63,071 bases of DNA from NCBI GenBank assembly GCA_025362235.1, contig JANYGZ010000066.1, positions 1-63,071 of the forward strand. The letters run 5' to 3'. This DNA is from Ferruginibacter sp. (GTDB lineage Bacteria; Bacteroidota; Bacteroidia; Chitinophagales; Chitinophagaceae). The notes beneath the pieces were generated by a model. The model had not been told where the DNA came from. It saw only the letters and a program-made list of their open reading frames with translations, and ran no database searches. Position 1 is the stretch's first letter; the number at the start of each line of letters is the position of its first letter. Positions 45,030 through 54,649 of the stretch are shown piece by piece. The position numbers and the translations under genes are program-made.

Positions 45030-46637
45030 TTATTGATTGCTGGTGCCTGCCTCCGTGAGTTTCTGCAGTACCTGGTCGAGGCTGAAACTGCCAACTTTCT
45101 GACTTGGCGGAAATTCCTTGAACGTTGAAATGTATTTTGCAATGTATTGCTGTGCCGGCACAAGCATAAAAACACGGTCAATCATCCAGTGACTATAGTC
45201 CATAGCAACATGATCGGCCTCCTCAAATGGATCCATTCGCAGGTTAAAAATCTTTGGCACACGAAGTGGTACAAATGGTTCCGACCATACATCGAAGCCA
45301 TGGGCACGTTGTTCCTGGAACACAATCTTCCAGTTATCGTACCGCAATCCCACGAGCGAGCCATCATCGTTCCAATAGAAGAACTCGTGGCGGGGATCCG
45401 GCCCTTTGCCGGATAGTGCATCAGTAATGTTGTAGCCGTCAAGGTGAACTTTGAAAGTCTGGTTGCCTACCTTCATCCCTTTCAGTAACTGTTCCGTTAC
45501 ATCAGGCACACCGGCAGCGGCCATCAGTGTGGGCAGCATATCTTCGTGAGAGAAGATGTCGTTGCTAATGGTGCCGGGTTTAATAACACCAGGCCAGCGG
45601 ATGGCACAGGGCACACGGTAACCGCCTTCCCAGTTCTCATTCTTCTCGCCGCGGAAAGGTGAGGCGCCACCATCGGGCCAGGAAAACTTTTCCGCACCGT
45701 TGTCAGTTGAATACATGACGATAGTGTTTTGGTCAAGACCCAATTCCTTAATTTTGTCAAGTATCTGCCCCACCATGGCATCGTGTTCCAGCATGCCGTC
45801 TATATAGGGACCGAGACCACTTTTACCTTCGCTTTCTTTTTTAAGATGCGTGAAGATATGGCAGCGGGTAGAGTTCCACCAGAGGAAGAATGGTTTGCCA
45901 TCCTTTTTGGCCTTGTCTAAATAATCCAGGGAAGCCTTGGTTATTTCTTCATCAATCGTCTTCATACGCTCAATGTTTAGCGGACCGGTACTTTCAATTC
46001 GTTGCGTTCCGTCAGGATTAGCCCAGGTATGAATCACGCCACGTGTTCCGTACTTCTTCTGTAAGGCTGGATCTTTAAAGTAGTCTGCATTTTCCGGTTC
46101 CTGTTCTGCGTTGAGGTGGTAAAGTGACCCAAAGAATTCATCAAATCCGTGCATAGTAGGCAGTGTTTCATCAGCATCTCCCAAATGGTTTTTGCCAAAC
46201 TGCGCTGTATTATAGCCCTGCGCCTTTAGCAATTGGGCCAGTGTAACATCACGTGCCTGCAGCCCTTCCTTTGCGCCTGGCAAACCAACTTTGAGCATAC
46301 CAGTACGAAACCCCGATTGGCCGGTGATAAAGCAGGCCCGGCCAGCGGTACAGCTTTGTTGGCCATAAAAGTCGGTGAACAGGGCGCCTTCTTTTGCAAT
46401 GCGGTCAATGTTCGGCGTCTTGTAGCCCATCATGCCCTGGTTGTAGGCGCTGATGTTCCAATAGCCGATATCATCTCCCCAGATAACAACGATGTTGGGT
46501 TTGCCGGTTTGGGCAACTGTAGTTGCAGGCTTGGCGGCAACAGTCTTCTTTTTGGATTGTGCCGATGACGTAGGGCTAAATACCAACTGCAAGCCAACAG
46601 TCAGCATTAATATCCATTTAATGTTTTGTTTAAGCAT
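45030..46637 (-). CDS. Secreted arylsulfatase (sulfatase family)
   Basis: A 535-residue exported enzyme with a signal peptide ending TSSAQ. The formylglycine motif is CTAGR in SCTAGRACFITGQSGFRTG; the residue at the usual proline position is alanine, which is allowed in this clade. Metal-binding residues appear in VIWGDDIGYW and STDNGAEKF. It should need the maturase FGE or anSME, not present here. It probably cleaves sulfate esters in the periplasm. The ATG at 46637 gives a clean signal peptide; the long upstream extension reads through a hairpin. Confidence 0.92.
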   Translation of the reverse strand: MLKQNIKWILMLTVGLQLVFSPTSSAQSKKKTVAAKPATTVAQTGKPNIVVIWGDDIGYWNISAYNQGMMGYKTPNIDRIAKEGALFTDFYGQQSCTAGRACFITGQSGFRTGMLKVGLPGAKEGLQARDVTLAQLLKAQGYNTAQFGKNHLGDADETLPTMHGFDEFFGSLYHLNAEQEPENADYFKDPALQKKYGTRGVIHTWANPDGTQRIESTGPLNIERMKTIDEEITKASLDYLDKAKKDGKPFFLWWNSTRCHIFTHLKKESEGKSGLGPYIDGMLEHDAMVGQILDKIKELGLDQNTIVMYSTDNGAEKFSWPDGGASPFRGEKNENWEGGYRVPCAIRWPGVIKPGTISNDIFSHEDMLPTLMAAAGVPDVTEQLLKGMKVGNQTFKVHLDGYNITDALSGKGPDPRHEFFYWNDDGSLVGLRYDNWKIVFQEQRAHGFDVWSEPFVPLRVPKIFNLRMDPFEEADHVAMDYSHWMIDRVFMLVPAQQYIAKYISTFKEFPPSQKVGSFSLDQVLQKLTEAGTSNQ

Positions 46638-46710
46638 AAGTGTAAATTTTTGATGTTGATTAAAATTTATTGATTTGATGAATGTGTTATTGAGATACAA
46701 AAATCCTCCA

Positions 46711-46769
46711 CCTTGGTTTGTGTTTCCACGAACCGAAACAGAAATGGTTCGTGGAAACACAAACCAAGG
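46711..46769. repeat. Perfect 24-bp inverted repeat upstream of the sulfatase
   Basis: Arms 46711-46734 and 46746-46769 are exact inverses (core GTTTGTGTTTCCACGAACC) around an 11-base loop. It lies 74-132 bp upstream of the sulfatase ATG. A transcript would fold into a very stable stem. It may be regulatory, a terminator against read-through, or part of a mobile element. Confidence 0.8.
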
Positions 46770-46882
46770 CAAAAAAGGGATTGAAACCATTCAATTATTT
46801 TATTGCTGCCAGATAAAAAATGCCAGTCTTGCTTATTAAAAAGCAGGATTTAAGTACACAGATTCCGTTAGCGGAAGCGGGT

Positions 46883-46920
46883 AAAACAGACTTCTGAAGT
46901 TTTAAAAACTTCGGTAGTCT
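46883..46920 (-). terminator. Terminator of the GH63-type glucosidase gene
   Basis: On the minus strand AGACT...GAAGTTTT pairs with AAAACTTC...AGTCT, followed by GTTTT, nine bases after the stop codon. The stem has a few mismatches. Confidence 0.6.
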
Positions 46921-46928
46921 CAGATGCT

Positions 46929-49574
46929 TTATTCCCATTCCCATGCATCATCATTAATGAGTTCTGCTACCAGTGCCGTCCACCCTGTTTGATGCGTAGC
47001 GCCTACGCCCCTGGAAGTATCGCCATGAAAATATTCATAAAATAATACCAGGTCTTTATTTTCCGGCCGGTTATAAAATTCAGCATGGTCATGATGTACC
47101 GGCCGGTTATCCATGTTATCTTTTCTAAAAATACTGATAACACGTTTTGCAAGCTCGTTTGATATTTCGCCCAAATTCATCCAGTTACCCGAACCCGTTG
47201 GAAACTCCATTTTAAAAGTATCGCCGTAAAATTGGTGGTATTTTTTTAGCGACTTAATCAGCAAATAATTAATCGGTAACCAAATGGGGCCCCTCCAGTT
47301 ACTATTACCACCAAACATATCGGTGGTAGATTCTGCAGGATCGTAGCTGATATAAAAAGTTTTATCGCCATAGGTATAATGCCTTGGATTTTCTAAATGG
47401 TATTTTGATAAACCACGGATACCACCCGGAGCAAGAAATTCTTTTTCATCAAGCAATACCTTCAGCAGCATTTCCAGTTTATCTTTACTGATCAATGAAA
47501 GCAGGAGTGCCTTATCTTCTTTTCTTTCTTCGTTGGGTAAATAGCGGTTTTTAGTTTTACGGTTTTCTTTAAACCACTCGGTGCGCCTTTCAAAATCTTT
47601 TAATGAATCAAGGGTTTTGCCGGGTATAACTGTTACCGCAAACAATACACTTAACCCAACTACAGACCTTACCTGGATGGGAAACAATTGCCCTGCAGAG
47701 TTGATCAATACATCATAAAAAAATGCATCCTGCCGATGCCATAAATGTGTTTCATTCATGGATGCAGAAATAAGTACGAAGTGTTCGTAAAATTTAGTTG
47801 CTACATCTTCGAAAGTATCGTCGGTTTTGGCTATTTCCAATGCTATATCCAGCATATTCAATGCATACATGGCCATCCAGCTTGTACCATCTACCTGCTC
47901 TAATGTATAGCCTGCGGGTATTTCATTGCGGTTGATAACACCAATATTATCCAACCCAAGAAACCCGCCTTCAAAAAGATTATTTCCGTCTTCATCTTTG
48001 CGGTTTACCCACCAGGTGAAATTGATCAGTAATTTCTGAAATACCCTTTTCAAAAAATCAACATCGGCCCTGCCATGTACTGTTTTTTCGATCCTGTAAA
48101 TATTCAGACTGGCCCAGGCATGTACCGGTGGATTTACATCAGAAAAATTCCATTCGTATGCAGGTAACTGACCCATGGGGCTCATATACCATTCCCTTAG
48201 CAGCAATATCATTTGGTGTTTGGCAAAGTTTGGATCTACAAATGCTGCCGGTATGCAATGAAAGGCAAGATCCCAGGAAGCATACCATGGATATTCCCAG
48301 CTATCAGGCATCAAAATAATATCTCGGTTATTCAAAAAATCCCAATCTTTATTACGCCCCTCGAGCCTTTCAGTTGGTGGCGGCGGCCCAGCTTTATCGC
48401 CGGTAAGCCATTCATCAACATCATAATAATAAAACTGTTTACTCCATAAAAGCCCGGCAATAGCCTGGTTCATAATTGTCGATAAATCCGGGTCTGCATT
48501 TAAGGGTGCCAAGCATTTACCAAATTCATTTTTTTCAAGTATACGGTCTTCAAAAACTTTTCCGGGGTTTTCCAATGGAGAACCCGTCACTGGTGCACTG
48601 GATAACCTTAAGTAGATTTCTTCTTTATCAAGGCCCCTCACTTTTAAACGATAGACCGGACAAGCCTTGGTGCCTTCTGTTTTTCCTTGTAGTAAATGGG
48701 CATTACCATTTACAATCACTTCATGAAAAGCGTCTTTTACAAAAGGATGAGGGTTGGGTAAACCGTACAATTTTTCCTGGTTGCTTTCATTTTCTGTAAA
48801 CAGCACATCGTCGGCCGGCTGGTTAAAGTATAAATAGTATTTTCCCAGCTGGGGATGATTGGTAATAATTGATTGGCCGGATGTATTTTTCTGCAGCTGC
48901 ATTACTGGTTTTACCGCATCAGGATCAAATGACCAGTTGTTGCGGAACCACAGGGTAGGCATCACCGTTAGTTCAGCCGTATCGGCACCCCGGTTTATAA
49001 CAGTTATCCGGATCATTATATCTGTACTGTCTATTTTGGCGTATTCTATATACACATCAAAATACCTGCTATGGTCAAAAATACCGGTGTCTAATAATTC
49101 AAATTCGGGTTCTGCTTTGTTTCGTCGGCGGTTTACCTGCACCAGTTGCTCATAAGGGAAAGCTTCCTGCGGATATTTATACAACATCCGCATATAACTA
49201 TGGGTGGGCAGGTTATCTAAAAAATAATATAATTCTTTACAGTCTTCGCCATGATTTCCTTCTGAATTGGTAAGGCCAAACATCCTTTCTTTCAGGATGG
49301 GGTCTTTGTGGTTCCATAATGCAAGGGCAAAGCAGAGATACTGATTGTAATCGGAAATACCTCCAATGCCATCCTCGCCCCAGCGATATGCCCTTGAGCG
49401 GGATTGTTCGTGGGTAAGATAATTCCAGGCATCACCATTGGCGCTGTAATCTTCCCTAACCGTACCCCATTGCCGTTCGCTAAGGTAAGGCCCCCATTGC
49501 TCAAGCGGTGTTGTTTTTTTTGCATTTTCGTCGAGTCGTTTTTGTTCGGCGGTTTCGAAAAGATTTTCTTTCAT
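46929..49574 (-). CDS. MGH1-type/GH63 glucosidase
   Basis: An 881-residue cytoplasmic-type enzyme (no signal peptide) of the GH63-like (alpha/alpha)6 group. Characteristic motifs are WGPYLSERQWGTVREDYS at the N terminus, GLTNSEGNHGEDCKELYYF, WEYPWYASWDLAFHCIP (catalytic-acid region), GQLPAYEWNFSDVNPP and NWRGPIWLPINYLLI. It probably releases glucose from alpha-glucosides; homologues act on mannosylglycerate, glucosylglycerate or similar solutes, so the substrate is open. The SDR gene lies 38 bp upstream in the same operon. Confidence 0.88.
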   Translation of the reverse strand: MKENLFETAEQKRLDENAKKTTPLEQWGPYLSERQWGTVREDYSANGDAWNYLTHEQSRSRAYRWGEDGIGGISDYNQYLCFALALWNHKDPILKERMFGLTNSEGNHGEDCKELYYFLDNLPTHSYMRMLYKYPQEAFPYEQLVQVNRRRNKAEPEFELLDTGIFDHSRYFDVYIEYAKIDSTDIMIRITVINRGADTAELTVMPTLWFRNNWSFDPDAVKPVMQLQKNTSGQSIITNHPQLGKYYLYFNQPADDVLFTENESNQEKLYGLPNPHPFVKDAFHEVIVNGNAHLLQGKTEGTKACPVYRLKVRGLDKEEIYLRLSSAPVTGSPLENPGKVFEDRILEKNEFGKCLAPLNADPDLSTIMNQAIAGLLWSKQFYYYDVDEWLTGDKAGPPPPTERLEGRNKDWDFLNNRDIILMPDSWEYPWYASWDLAFHCIPAAFVDPNFAKHQMILLLREWYMSPMGQLPAYEWNFSDVNPPVHAWASLNIYRIEKTVHGRADVDFLKRVFQKLLINFTWWVNRKDEDGNNLFEGGFLGLDNIGVINRNEIPAGYTLEQVDGTSWMAMYALNMLDIALEIAKTDDTFEDVATKFYEHFVLISASMNETHLWHRQDAFFYDVLINSAGQLFPIQVRSVVGLSVLFAVTVIPGKTLDSLKDFERRTEWFKENRKTKNRYLPNEERKEDKALLLSLISKDKLEMLLKVLLDEKEFLAPGGIRGLSKYHLENPRHYTYGDKTFYISYDPAESTTDMFGGNSNWRGPIWLPINYLLIKSLKKYHQFYGDTFKMEFPTGSGNWMNLGEISNELAKRVISIFRKDNMDNRPVHHDHAEFYNRPENKDLVLFYEYFHGDTSRGVGATHQTGWTALVAELINDDAWEWE

Positions 49575-49612
49575 TTCAATAATTTTTTAATAGCTGTGAT
49601 TGTGATACACCA

Positions 49613-50419
49613 TTATCCGCCTTCTGCGAAACCTTCAAACACCGTCATGCCCCCATCAATAAACATGCTGGCACCGGTGATATAATCGGAAGCATCAGAA
49701 GCAAGGAATACGGCAAGGTTAGCAATATCCTGCGGTTGCCCGATACGGTTATACGGAATCAATGTCATCAGGCTTGCCAGGGCCTGCGGAGTGCTCCAGG
49801 CCGCTTTATTGATGGGCGTTTGTATGGCACCGGGGCAAATACTGTTTACCCTTATCCCCCTGTCGCCATATTCCTGAGCAAGGCTTTGCATAAACATCCT
49901 GATGGCTCCTTTGGACGAAGCATAATTTACATGCCCTGCCCAGGGGATAATTTCATGAACAGAACTCATACAGATAATTTTACCACAGGCCATAGATCGC
50001 TCCGGCACCCTGCCACGACGCAGCATTTCAATAATAGCTTCACGGGCACAAAGAAACTGCCCGGTAAGGTTAACACTAATTACTTTGTTCCACTGGTCAA
50101 TCGTCATTTCATGAAAGTGAGCATCTCTTTGCAGCCCTGCATTGTTTACCAAAATATCGATGGTTCCAAATTCGCTGTACATTTTTTGGAACATTGATTT
50201 TACTTCGGTTTCATTACTTACATCGGCCTGTGCAATCATTGCCTTGCTGCCAAAAGCCTTTATTTTTTCTGCTACTTTTTCTGCAGCTTCAGGATCAACT
50301 ACATAATTTACAACTACATTGGCGCCAGCTTCGCCAAGGCCAATGGCAATGGCTTCGCCGATACCTGAATTGGCGCCTGTTACCAACGCAGACTGTCCTT
50401 TTAAAGAATAAGAAATCAT
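49613..50419 (-). CDS. Short-chain dehydrogenase/reductase, glucose 1-dehydrogenase-like
   Basis: A 268-residue SDR. The cofactor site is VTGANSGIGEAIAIGLGEAG, the NAG motif is LVNNAGLQRDAHFHEM, and the catalytic residues are Ser in CMSSVHE and Tyr-x-x-x-Lys in NYASSKG. The final IDGGM segment is typical of classical SDRs. Homology to glucose 1-dehydrogenases and its operon with a glucosidase suggest it oxidises the released glucose, which is inference. Length is normal. Confidence 0.9.
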   Translation of the reverse strand: MISYSLKGQSALVTGANSGIGEAIAIGLGEAGANVVVNYVVDPEAAEKVAEKIKAFGSKAMIAQADVSNETEVKSMFQKMYSEFGTIDILVNNAGLQRDAHFHEMTIDQWNKVISVNLTGQFLCAREAIIEMLRRGRVPERSMACGKIICMSSVHEIIPWAGHVNYASSKGAIRMFMQSLAQEYGDRGIRVNSICPGAIQTPINKAAWSTPQALASLMTLIPYNRIGQPQDIANLAVFLASDASDYITGASMFIDGGMTVFEGFAEGG

Positions 50420-50609
50420 AAGTTTACATTTAAAGTAATTTATAAAAATGGATGGTCCATGTTAGGATTATTGGGGGACTTTTTAAGAGACTGTAAGTTA
50501 ATTTTTAAATGTTATTTTTCCTTATTTAATTATATCCTAAATGGATAATGGCTATCTGAATAAATTTTAATTGTAAGAAGAAGGTTCCGAAATTTTCAGG
50601 CTCTGCATA

Positions 50610-50672
50610 AGAGGTGGTATCTTTCTGAAAAATATTCAATATTGTAAAGTATCCAAAAAAGATGTCACCTCT
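50610..50672. repeat. Imperfect inverted repeat downstream of the response regulator
   Basis: AGAGGTGGTATCTTT (50610-50624) pairs with AAAGATGTCACCTCT (50658-50672), 13 of 15 positions, around an AT-rich loop. It lies 33 bp beyond the response-regulator stop and could end its transcript, though no T-run follows. Confidence 0.5.
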
Positions 50673-50704
50673 GTGGAATACTTCACGAGTGTACGACAAA
50701 GTTT

Positions 50705-51325
50705 TTAATAATTTATTTTATATAAAGTACATAAATCAATCAGCGCTTTAAAATTGGCAGAATCTGTTTTCTGATAAATCCTTTTTTTGAGTGTAGAAAC
50801 AGAATTCATTTTAAGATTAAGGGTGTCGGAAATTTGTTTGGTACCAAAACCATTTAACATGTAGTGCAGTATCTGCAATTCTCTTGAAGAAAGGGTTTTA
50901 AACGGATTGACGCCGGAGACCATTGAATTACTCTGGTCAATATTTTTATCATTGTTTAAAAAATTGGTCAACACTTTAACCACGGTATCATTGTCGGATG
51001 TTTTTGATAAAAAGTAGGAGATATTAATTTTCTTAAATACTTCAGCATGTATTTCAGACGGCTGCATTGAAAAAATAAGGATCTTTAATGAAGGATATAA
51101 ACTTTTGATATTGGGTAATATCTCTAAAGCATTGCCATCAGCAAATATGAGGTCTAATATTAAATGGGTATAAAATTTTTTGTTTAATTCACTCATTACT
51201 TTGGCACAACTATCTGCATCAGTAATACTGTAATCGCCTATTTCCATCTGTATTAAAAGGGTTATACCACTCCTTATCATACCATGGTCATCGGCTAAAA
51301 GTATTTTGGGCTTTATCAGCTGCAT
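50705..51325 (-). CDS. NarL/LuxR-family response regulator
   Basis: A 206-residue protein. The receiver domain has acidic DD (D12-D13) and phospho-acceptor D58 in LILDLIF. The C-terminal LuxR helix-turn-helix is LSSRELQILHYMLNGFGTKQ followed by ISDTLNLKMNSVSTLKKRIY. It lies 236 bp from the sensor kinase on the same strand and is its probable partner. Target genes are not known. Confidence 0.92.
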   Translation of the reverse strand: MQLIKPKILLADDHGMIRSGITLLIQMEIGDYSITDADSCAKVMSELNKKFYTHLILDLIFADGNALEILPNIKSLYPSLKILIFSMQPSEIHAEVFKKINISYFLSKTSDNDTVVKVLTNFLNNDKNIDQSNSMVSGVNPFKTLSSRELQILHYMLNGFGTKQISDTLNLKMNSVSTLKKRIYQKTDSANFKALIDLCTLYKINY

Positions 51326-51445
51326 AGGATAAAAATAATTTTAATTGTCAACTATTAGTAGCGAATTAACTCTACAACTTAAAAAAATATTTTTTTGTGA
51401 TGCCGGGAAGCTGGTGTTAAGTTAATCGTGCTTTGTCGTAATCTT

Positions 51446-51505
51446 GATTACACGAATTACTGCTAATTCGAAATTCATCAGTGTGGCTTAGTAATTCGTG
51501 TAATC
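51446..51505. repeat. Perfect 16-bp inverted repeat with a third partial copy
   Basis: GATTACACGAATTACT (51446-51461) is exactly inverted at 51490-51505. A third copy of the core AATTCGTGTAAT follows at about 51516-51527. It lies between the sensor kinase and response regulator genes. Confidence 0.65.
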
Positions 51506-51561
51506 CGGTTTTAAAATTCGTGTAATAAAATGAGTCATGTTACACCTAACTTAACACTATT

Positions 51562-52752
51562 TTATTTTAAAGGGAGTGATACCAATACAGTGGTTCCATT
51601 ATTTTTAATGCTTTTTATAGATAAGGAGCCGCTCATCATTTTCAGCAGGTCTTTAATAATCATATACCCAAGCCCGGTTCCTTTCTTATTGTTAACATTG
51701 GCAGCTGCAATAACCTTTTCGTCAGACATCACATTGTCAATTTGTTCTTTTGTCATGCCCATCCCGCTATCCGTTACCTGGATGAACAGGGTGTTGGCTG
51801 CTATATTGCATTGAACAGATACCAATCCTTCTTTTGTAAAATTGATACTGTTTAATACTAAATTATATACCAGCACCCGCAGTGGCTCCATGTACTGGTA
51901 AATTACACTATTAGCAGGAACATTATTTTGCAGTTGTGTATTTTTAAGCTTGGCTGGAAATTTTAATACGGCAAACACCATTTCAACCGACTGGTGCAAA
52001 TCAAATTCTTCTTTTTGCATCCGCTCATTTGGATTTTGATAAATGATCCAGTTAAGGATTTGTGAGGAGAGCATTTCCATATCTTTTGCTGTTTGTGTTA
52101 TTTCCGATATGGTTTGTAACTGCTGTTCCGGCCCAATGGTTTCCTTTTTTTCCACCAGCGCCTTACCGGCATAATGCATAAATTTTAATGGCGTAATGAT
52201 ATCATGGTTGATAACGGATATTAGCCTGGTTTTGATCTGGTCGTTTTTTTCGAGCTGGATATTTTTTAAATTCAGGTCCCTGGTTTTCTGTTCTACCATT
52301 GCAAAAAGCTTTTTTTCTTTTAAATCGTAACCGCGTAAACGCAACCTGAAAATTAAATAGCCAATTGCCGCAACTGCGAGTACTGCCAAAACCCTGAACC
52401 ACCATTGCTGGTAAAACGGAGTGGCAATGGTAAAAGCAACGCTTGTATAAGAATAATTATTGGTACCAAAACCATTCATTTTCCGTATCAGTAAATTATA
52501 ATTGCCATAACTTAAATTGCTGAAATTTATTTTTGGTTCACCCGAAGCCATATCTACCCTAATCCATTGATCATTATTTAGTGCATAATCTATGTATAGG
52601 TTTTCTTTTTTACACCAGGCACTCACCGCAAATATGATCTCTAATTTTTTTACCTGCCCGGGCAGTTGTATTGTGGTACTGGCTGTTGAACAATATTTGC
52701 CATCTACCAGTAATTTGTCAATGTAAATTTTTCCAGATGGCAAAGCAAGCAT
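51562..52752 (-). CDS. Sensor histidine kinase, C-terminal part (Y_Y_Y, TM, HisKA, HATPase)
   Basis: A 396-residue frame. Residues about 10-115 form the Y_Y_Y beta domain (YGNYNLLIRKMNGFGTNN), then a membrane segment (WFRVLAVLAVAAIGYLIF), a coiled linker, the phospho-acceptor histidine in VINHDIITPLKF, and the ATPase boxes NLVLNSINF, DSGMGM and GTGLGYMI. It has the parts of an active kinase. Its ATG lies exactly where the upstream propeller frame shifts, and both frames overlap by 49 bp. I infer that the two are one gene split at an A5 tract. Confidence 0.8.
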   Translation of the reverse strand: MLALPSGKIYIDKLLVDGKYCSTASTTIQLPGQVKKLEIIFAVSAWCKKENLYIDYALNNDQWIRVDMASGEPKINFSNLSYGNYNLLIRKMNGFGTNNYSYTSVAFTIATPFYQQWWFRVLAVLAVAAIGYLIFRLRLRGYDLKEKKLFAMVEQKTRDLNLKNIQLEKNDQIKTRLISVINHDIITPLKFMHYAGKALVEKKETIGPEQQLQTISEITQTAKDMEMLSSQILNWIIYQNPNERMQKEEFDLHQSVEMVFAVLKFPAKLKNTQLQNNVPANSVIYQYMEPLRVLVYNLVLNSINFTKEGLVSVQCNIAANTLFIQVTDSGMGMTKEQIDNVMSDEKVIAAANVNNKKGTGLGYMIIKDLLKMMSGSLSIKSIKNNGTTVLVSLPLK

Positions 52753-54617
52753 TGTTTTTCAGGGTTAAGCCATAAAAGCCCATCCATTGTAGGGAAAGAA
52801 AAATCTCCGTTTTTAAGCCTTATTGCACAGGGTGTACAACCGCCATTCATCTCTGTAGTTTCCATACCATCATCTTTGCCGAGGTAGTGGTAATATATTT
52901 GCGGAAGGTTTTTTTCGTAGGCAGTTGTGATGTCGGCCAGCTTTACTTTAAACAACCCGTTATTGGTACTTATCCAGTAAAAACCCATATTGTCTTTTAT
53001 AAAACAATGTGTATACTTTAAATACTGATTGATATCCAATGGCATTTCTTTCAGTACACCACTCTTCATTACATAAAAGCCACCGCCATAAGTGCCGATG
53101 AAAATATACTCTCCCTCTTTATGCAAACTGCGTATACACACACTAGGTAGTTTCAAGAGCGTATCAATGGCTTTTGTGCGGATATCAAATTGAAGCAATC
53201 CTTCGCAGGTGGCAAGTGCCAGTTTGCCAGGCTCAATTTCAAGCATATTAAAAAGGCCGGTAAGGAGCAAGCCTGTTTTTTCATCAAAGTATTTTATAAA
53301 ATCAAGGGTGCCTTTGTCGCTAATAATGCCAATGCCTTTTTGATTGGCGAAATATAAATGCGTGCCGGAAAATGTCAATGAAAAATTATTATTAATAGGT
53401 GTAGTGAACATTAGCCGCCTGCTGTAAGTGTTTTTATTATAGCTGAAAATACTGTCACCGTAAGCATAGATCAGCAAACTGTCGTTCAAGGCATATACAC
53501 TATTTAAAAATCCCATACCGATATTATAGTTGTGTTGTACACCGGCATCGCCGATAATAGTGCCGGCATTGGTCATGATATTTCCATCAGGTAATTCTAC
53601 CTGGCTGTAAAATGAATTATGCTGATTGATATCCAATGCAGCAGGCTGCCTGGCAACCAGTTGATTTTTATGCAGAAAATAGCAACCTTTTGAGGCACTG
53701 CCAAGGAATAAATAATCCTCTTTCTTTTTGTATTGTACAAAATTAAAAAATGTGTTTCCCGGAATTCCGGATGCTATGTGCCTGCATTGAATGTTCCCGT
53801 TTGTTTCCTTTTCCAGCGCCCATGCATTTTGATCCTGTATAACTACCGGGCTTTCCATACCAACCTGCCAGAAAAGATTGCTGTTTTTTTGCTGTATTAC
53901 AAAGGGCTTGCCTTCTATATCTGTTAAAGTTGCTTTAATATATTTTCCACCGTAAACATCAAATACAAACAATGCACCTGTGGTATTTAAACAATACAAA
54001 TGATGGGCAATTGTAAAGGCAACTTTTATATTGGCAGGGGCCGTCGAAATAAATACAGGTTGTGGCGTGGAAATGGAATAATAATACAACTGGCCCAGAC
54101 TTAATGCTACACAGGCAGTGTCGGCAAGGGGTACTACAGCTGTAATATGAATGGAGAATTTATCCTGGGGCCATGGATTTTTTAAACATTTTTTAAACAA
54201 AGTATCGGAGGCCGTTATTGCATTATAGTAGTTATAATTATACTGGGCGGTAGTTTCACCTTTATGGCAGGTTGCAATAATATTATTTTTTACTTTAAGC
54301 AGGTTGCCCTTTTCGCCACCTATAAATATTTTCCCCATAGTGTTTTTTAATACAAACACAACCCTGTTGCTGCCCAGGTCGGGGTTAGAATTGATATCAA
54401 ATGTTTTAAAGCTCATACCGTTATACCTCACCACCCCTGCTTCCGTGGCTATCCATAAAAATCCGGTAGAATCGTCCCATTGCAGGCCCTTGATACCATT
54501 GCTGGGCAGGCCATTTTCTGTAGTAAAATGTTTTACCTCGTATTGTGCATATCCTGTAAAATAAAATGATACTATACAACAAAAAATTATAAAAAACTTT
54601 ACCCGGGTTCTAATCAT
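52704..54617 (-). CDS. Periplasmic beta-propeller sensor part of the hybrid-type histidine kinase
   Basis: A 637-residue frame with a signal peptide ending YAQ. It holds repeated two-component propeller motifs (TTENGLPSNGIKGLQWDDST, GFLWIATEAGVVRYNG, NMGFYWISTNNGLFKVKL) that form a ligand-sensing domain. Near its end FPTMDGLLWLNPEK should lead straight into the Y_Y_Y domain; instead it runs out of frame after 15 residues. Adding one A to the run at 52755-52759 fuses it to the kinase frame as a protein of about 1,020 residues. The ligand is unknown. Confidence 0.8.
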   Translation of the reverse strand: MIRTRVKFFIIFCCIVSFYFTGYAQYEVKHFTTENGLPSNGIKGLQWDDSTGFLWIATEAGVVRYNGMSFKTFDINSNPDLGSNRVVFVLKNTMGKIFIGGEKGNLLKVKNNIIATCHKGETTAQYNYNYYNAITASDTLFKKCLKNPWPQDKFSIHITAVVPLADTACVALSLGQLYYYSISTPQPVFISTAPANIKVAFTIAHHLYCLNTTGALFVFDVYGGKYIKATLTDIEGKPFVIQQKNSNLFWQVGMESPVVIQDQNAWALEKETNGNIQCRHIASGIPGNTFFNFVQYKKKEDYLFLGSASKGCYFLHKNQLVARQPAALDINQHNSFYSQVELPDGNIMTNAGTIIGDAGVQHNYNIGMGFLNSVYALNDSLLIYAYGDSIFSYNKNTYSRRLMFTTPINNNFSLTFSGTHLYFANQKGIGIISDKGTLDFIKYFDEKTGLLLTGLFNMLEIEPGKLALATCEGLLQFDIRTKAIDTLLKLPSVCIRSLHKEGEYIFIGTYGGGFYVMKSGVLKEMPLDINQYLKYTHCFIKDNMGFYWISTNNGLFKVKLADITTAYEKNLPQIYYHYLGKDDGMETTEMNGGCTPCAIRLKNGDFSFPTMDGLLWLNPEKQCLLCHLEKFTLTNYW

Positions 54618-54620
54618 GTT

Positions 54621-54649
54621 CAAATTTAATAAATACCAATATAGATCAA
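54621..54649 (-). promoter_or_regulatory. Promoter of the sensor kinase gene (TTG-N18-TAAATTTG)
   Basis: On the minus strand the -7 box TAAATTTG (54628-54621) and the -33 TTG (54649-54647) are 18 bp apart, an excellent Bacteroidota match. The -7 box ends only three bases before the ATG at 54617, so transcription should begin at or just after the start codon, giving a nearly leaderless mRNA. Confidence 0.55.

Noticed and set aside
46637..46790. Upstream extension of the arylsulfatase
   Set aside because: It translates the 24-bp hairpin and hides the signal peptide; the ATG at 46637 fits the family.
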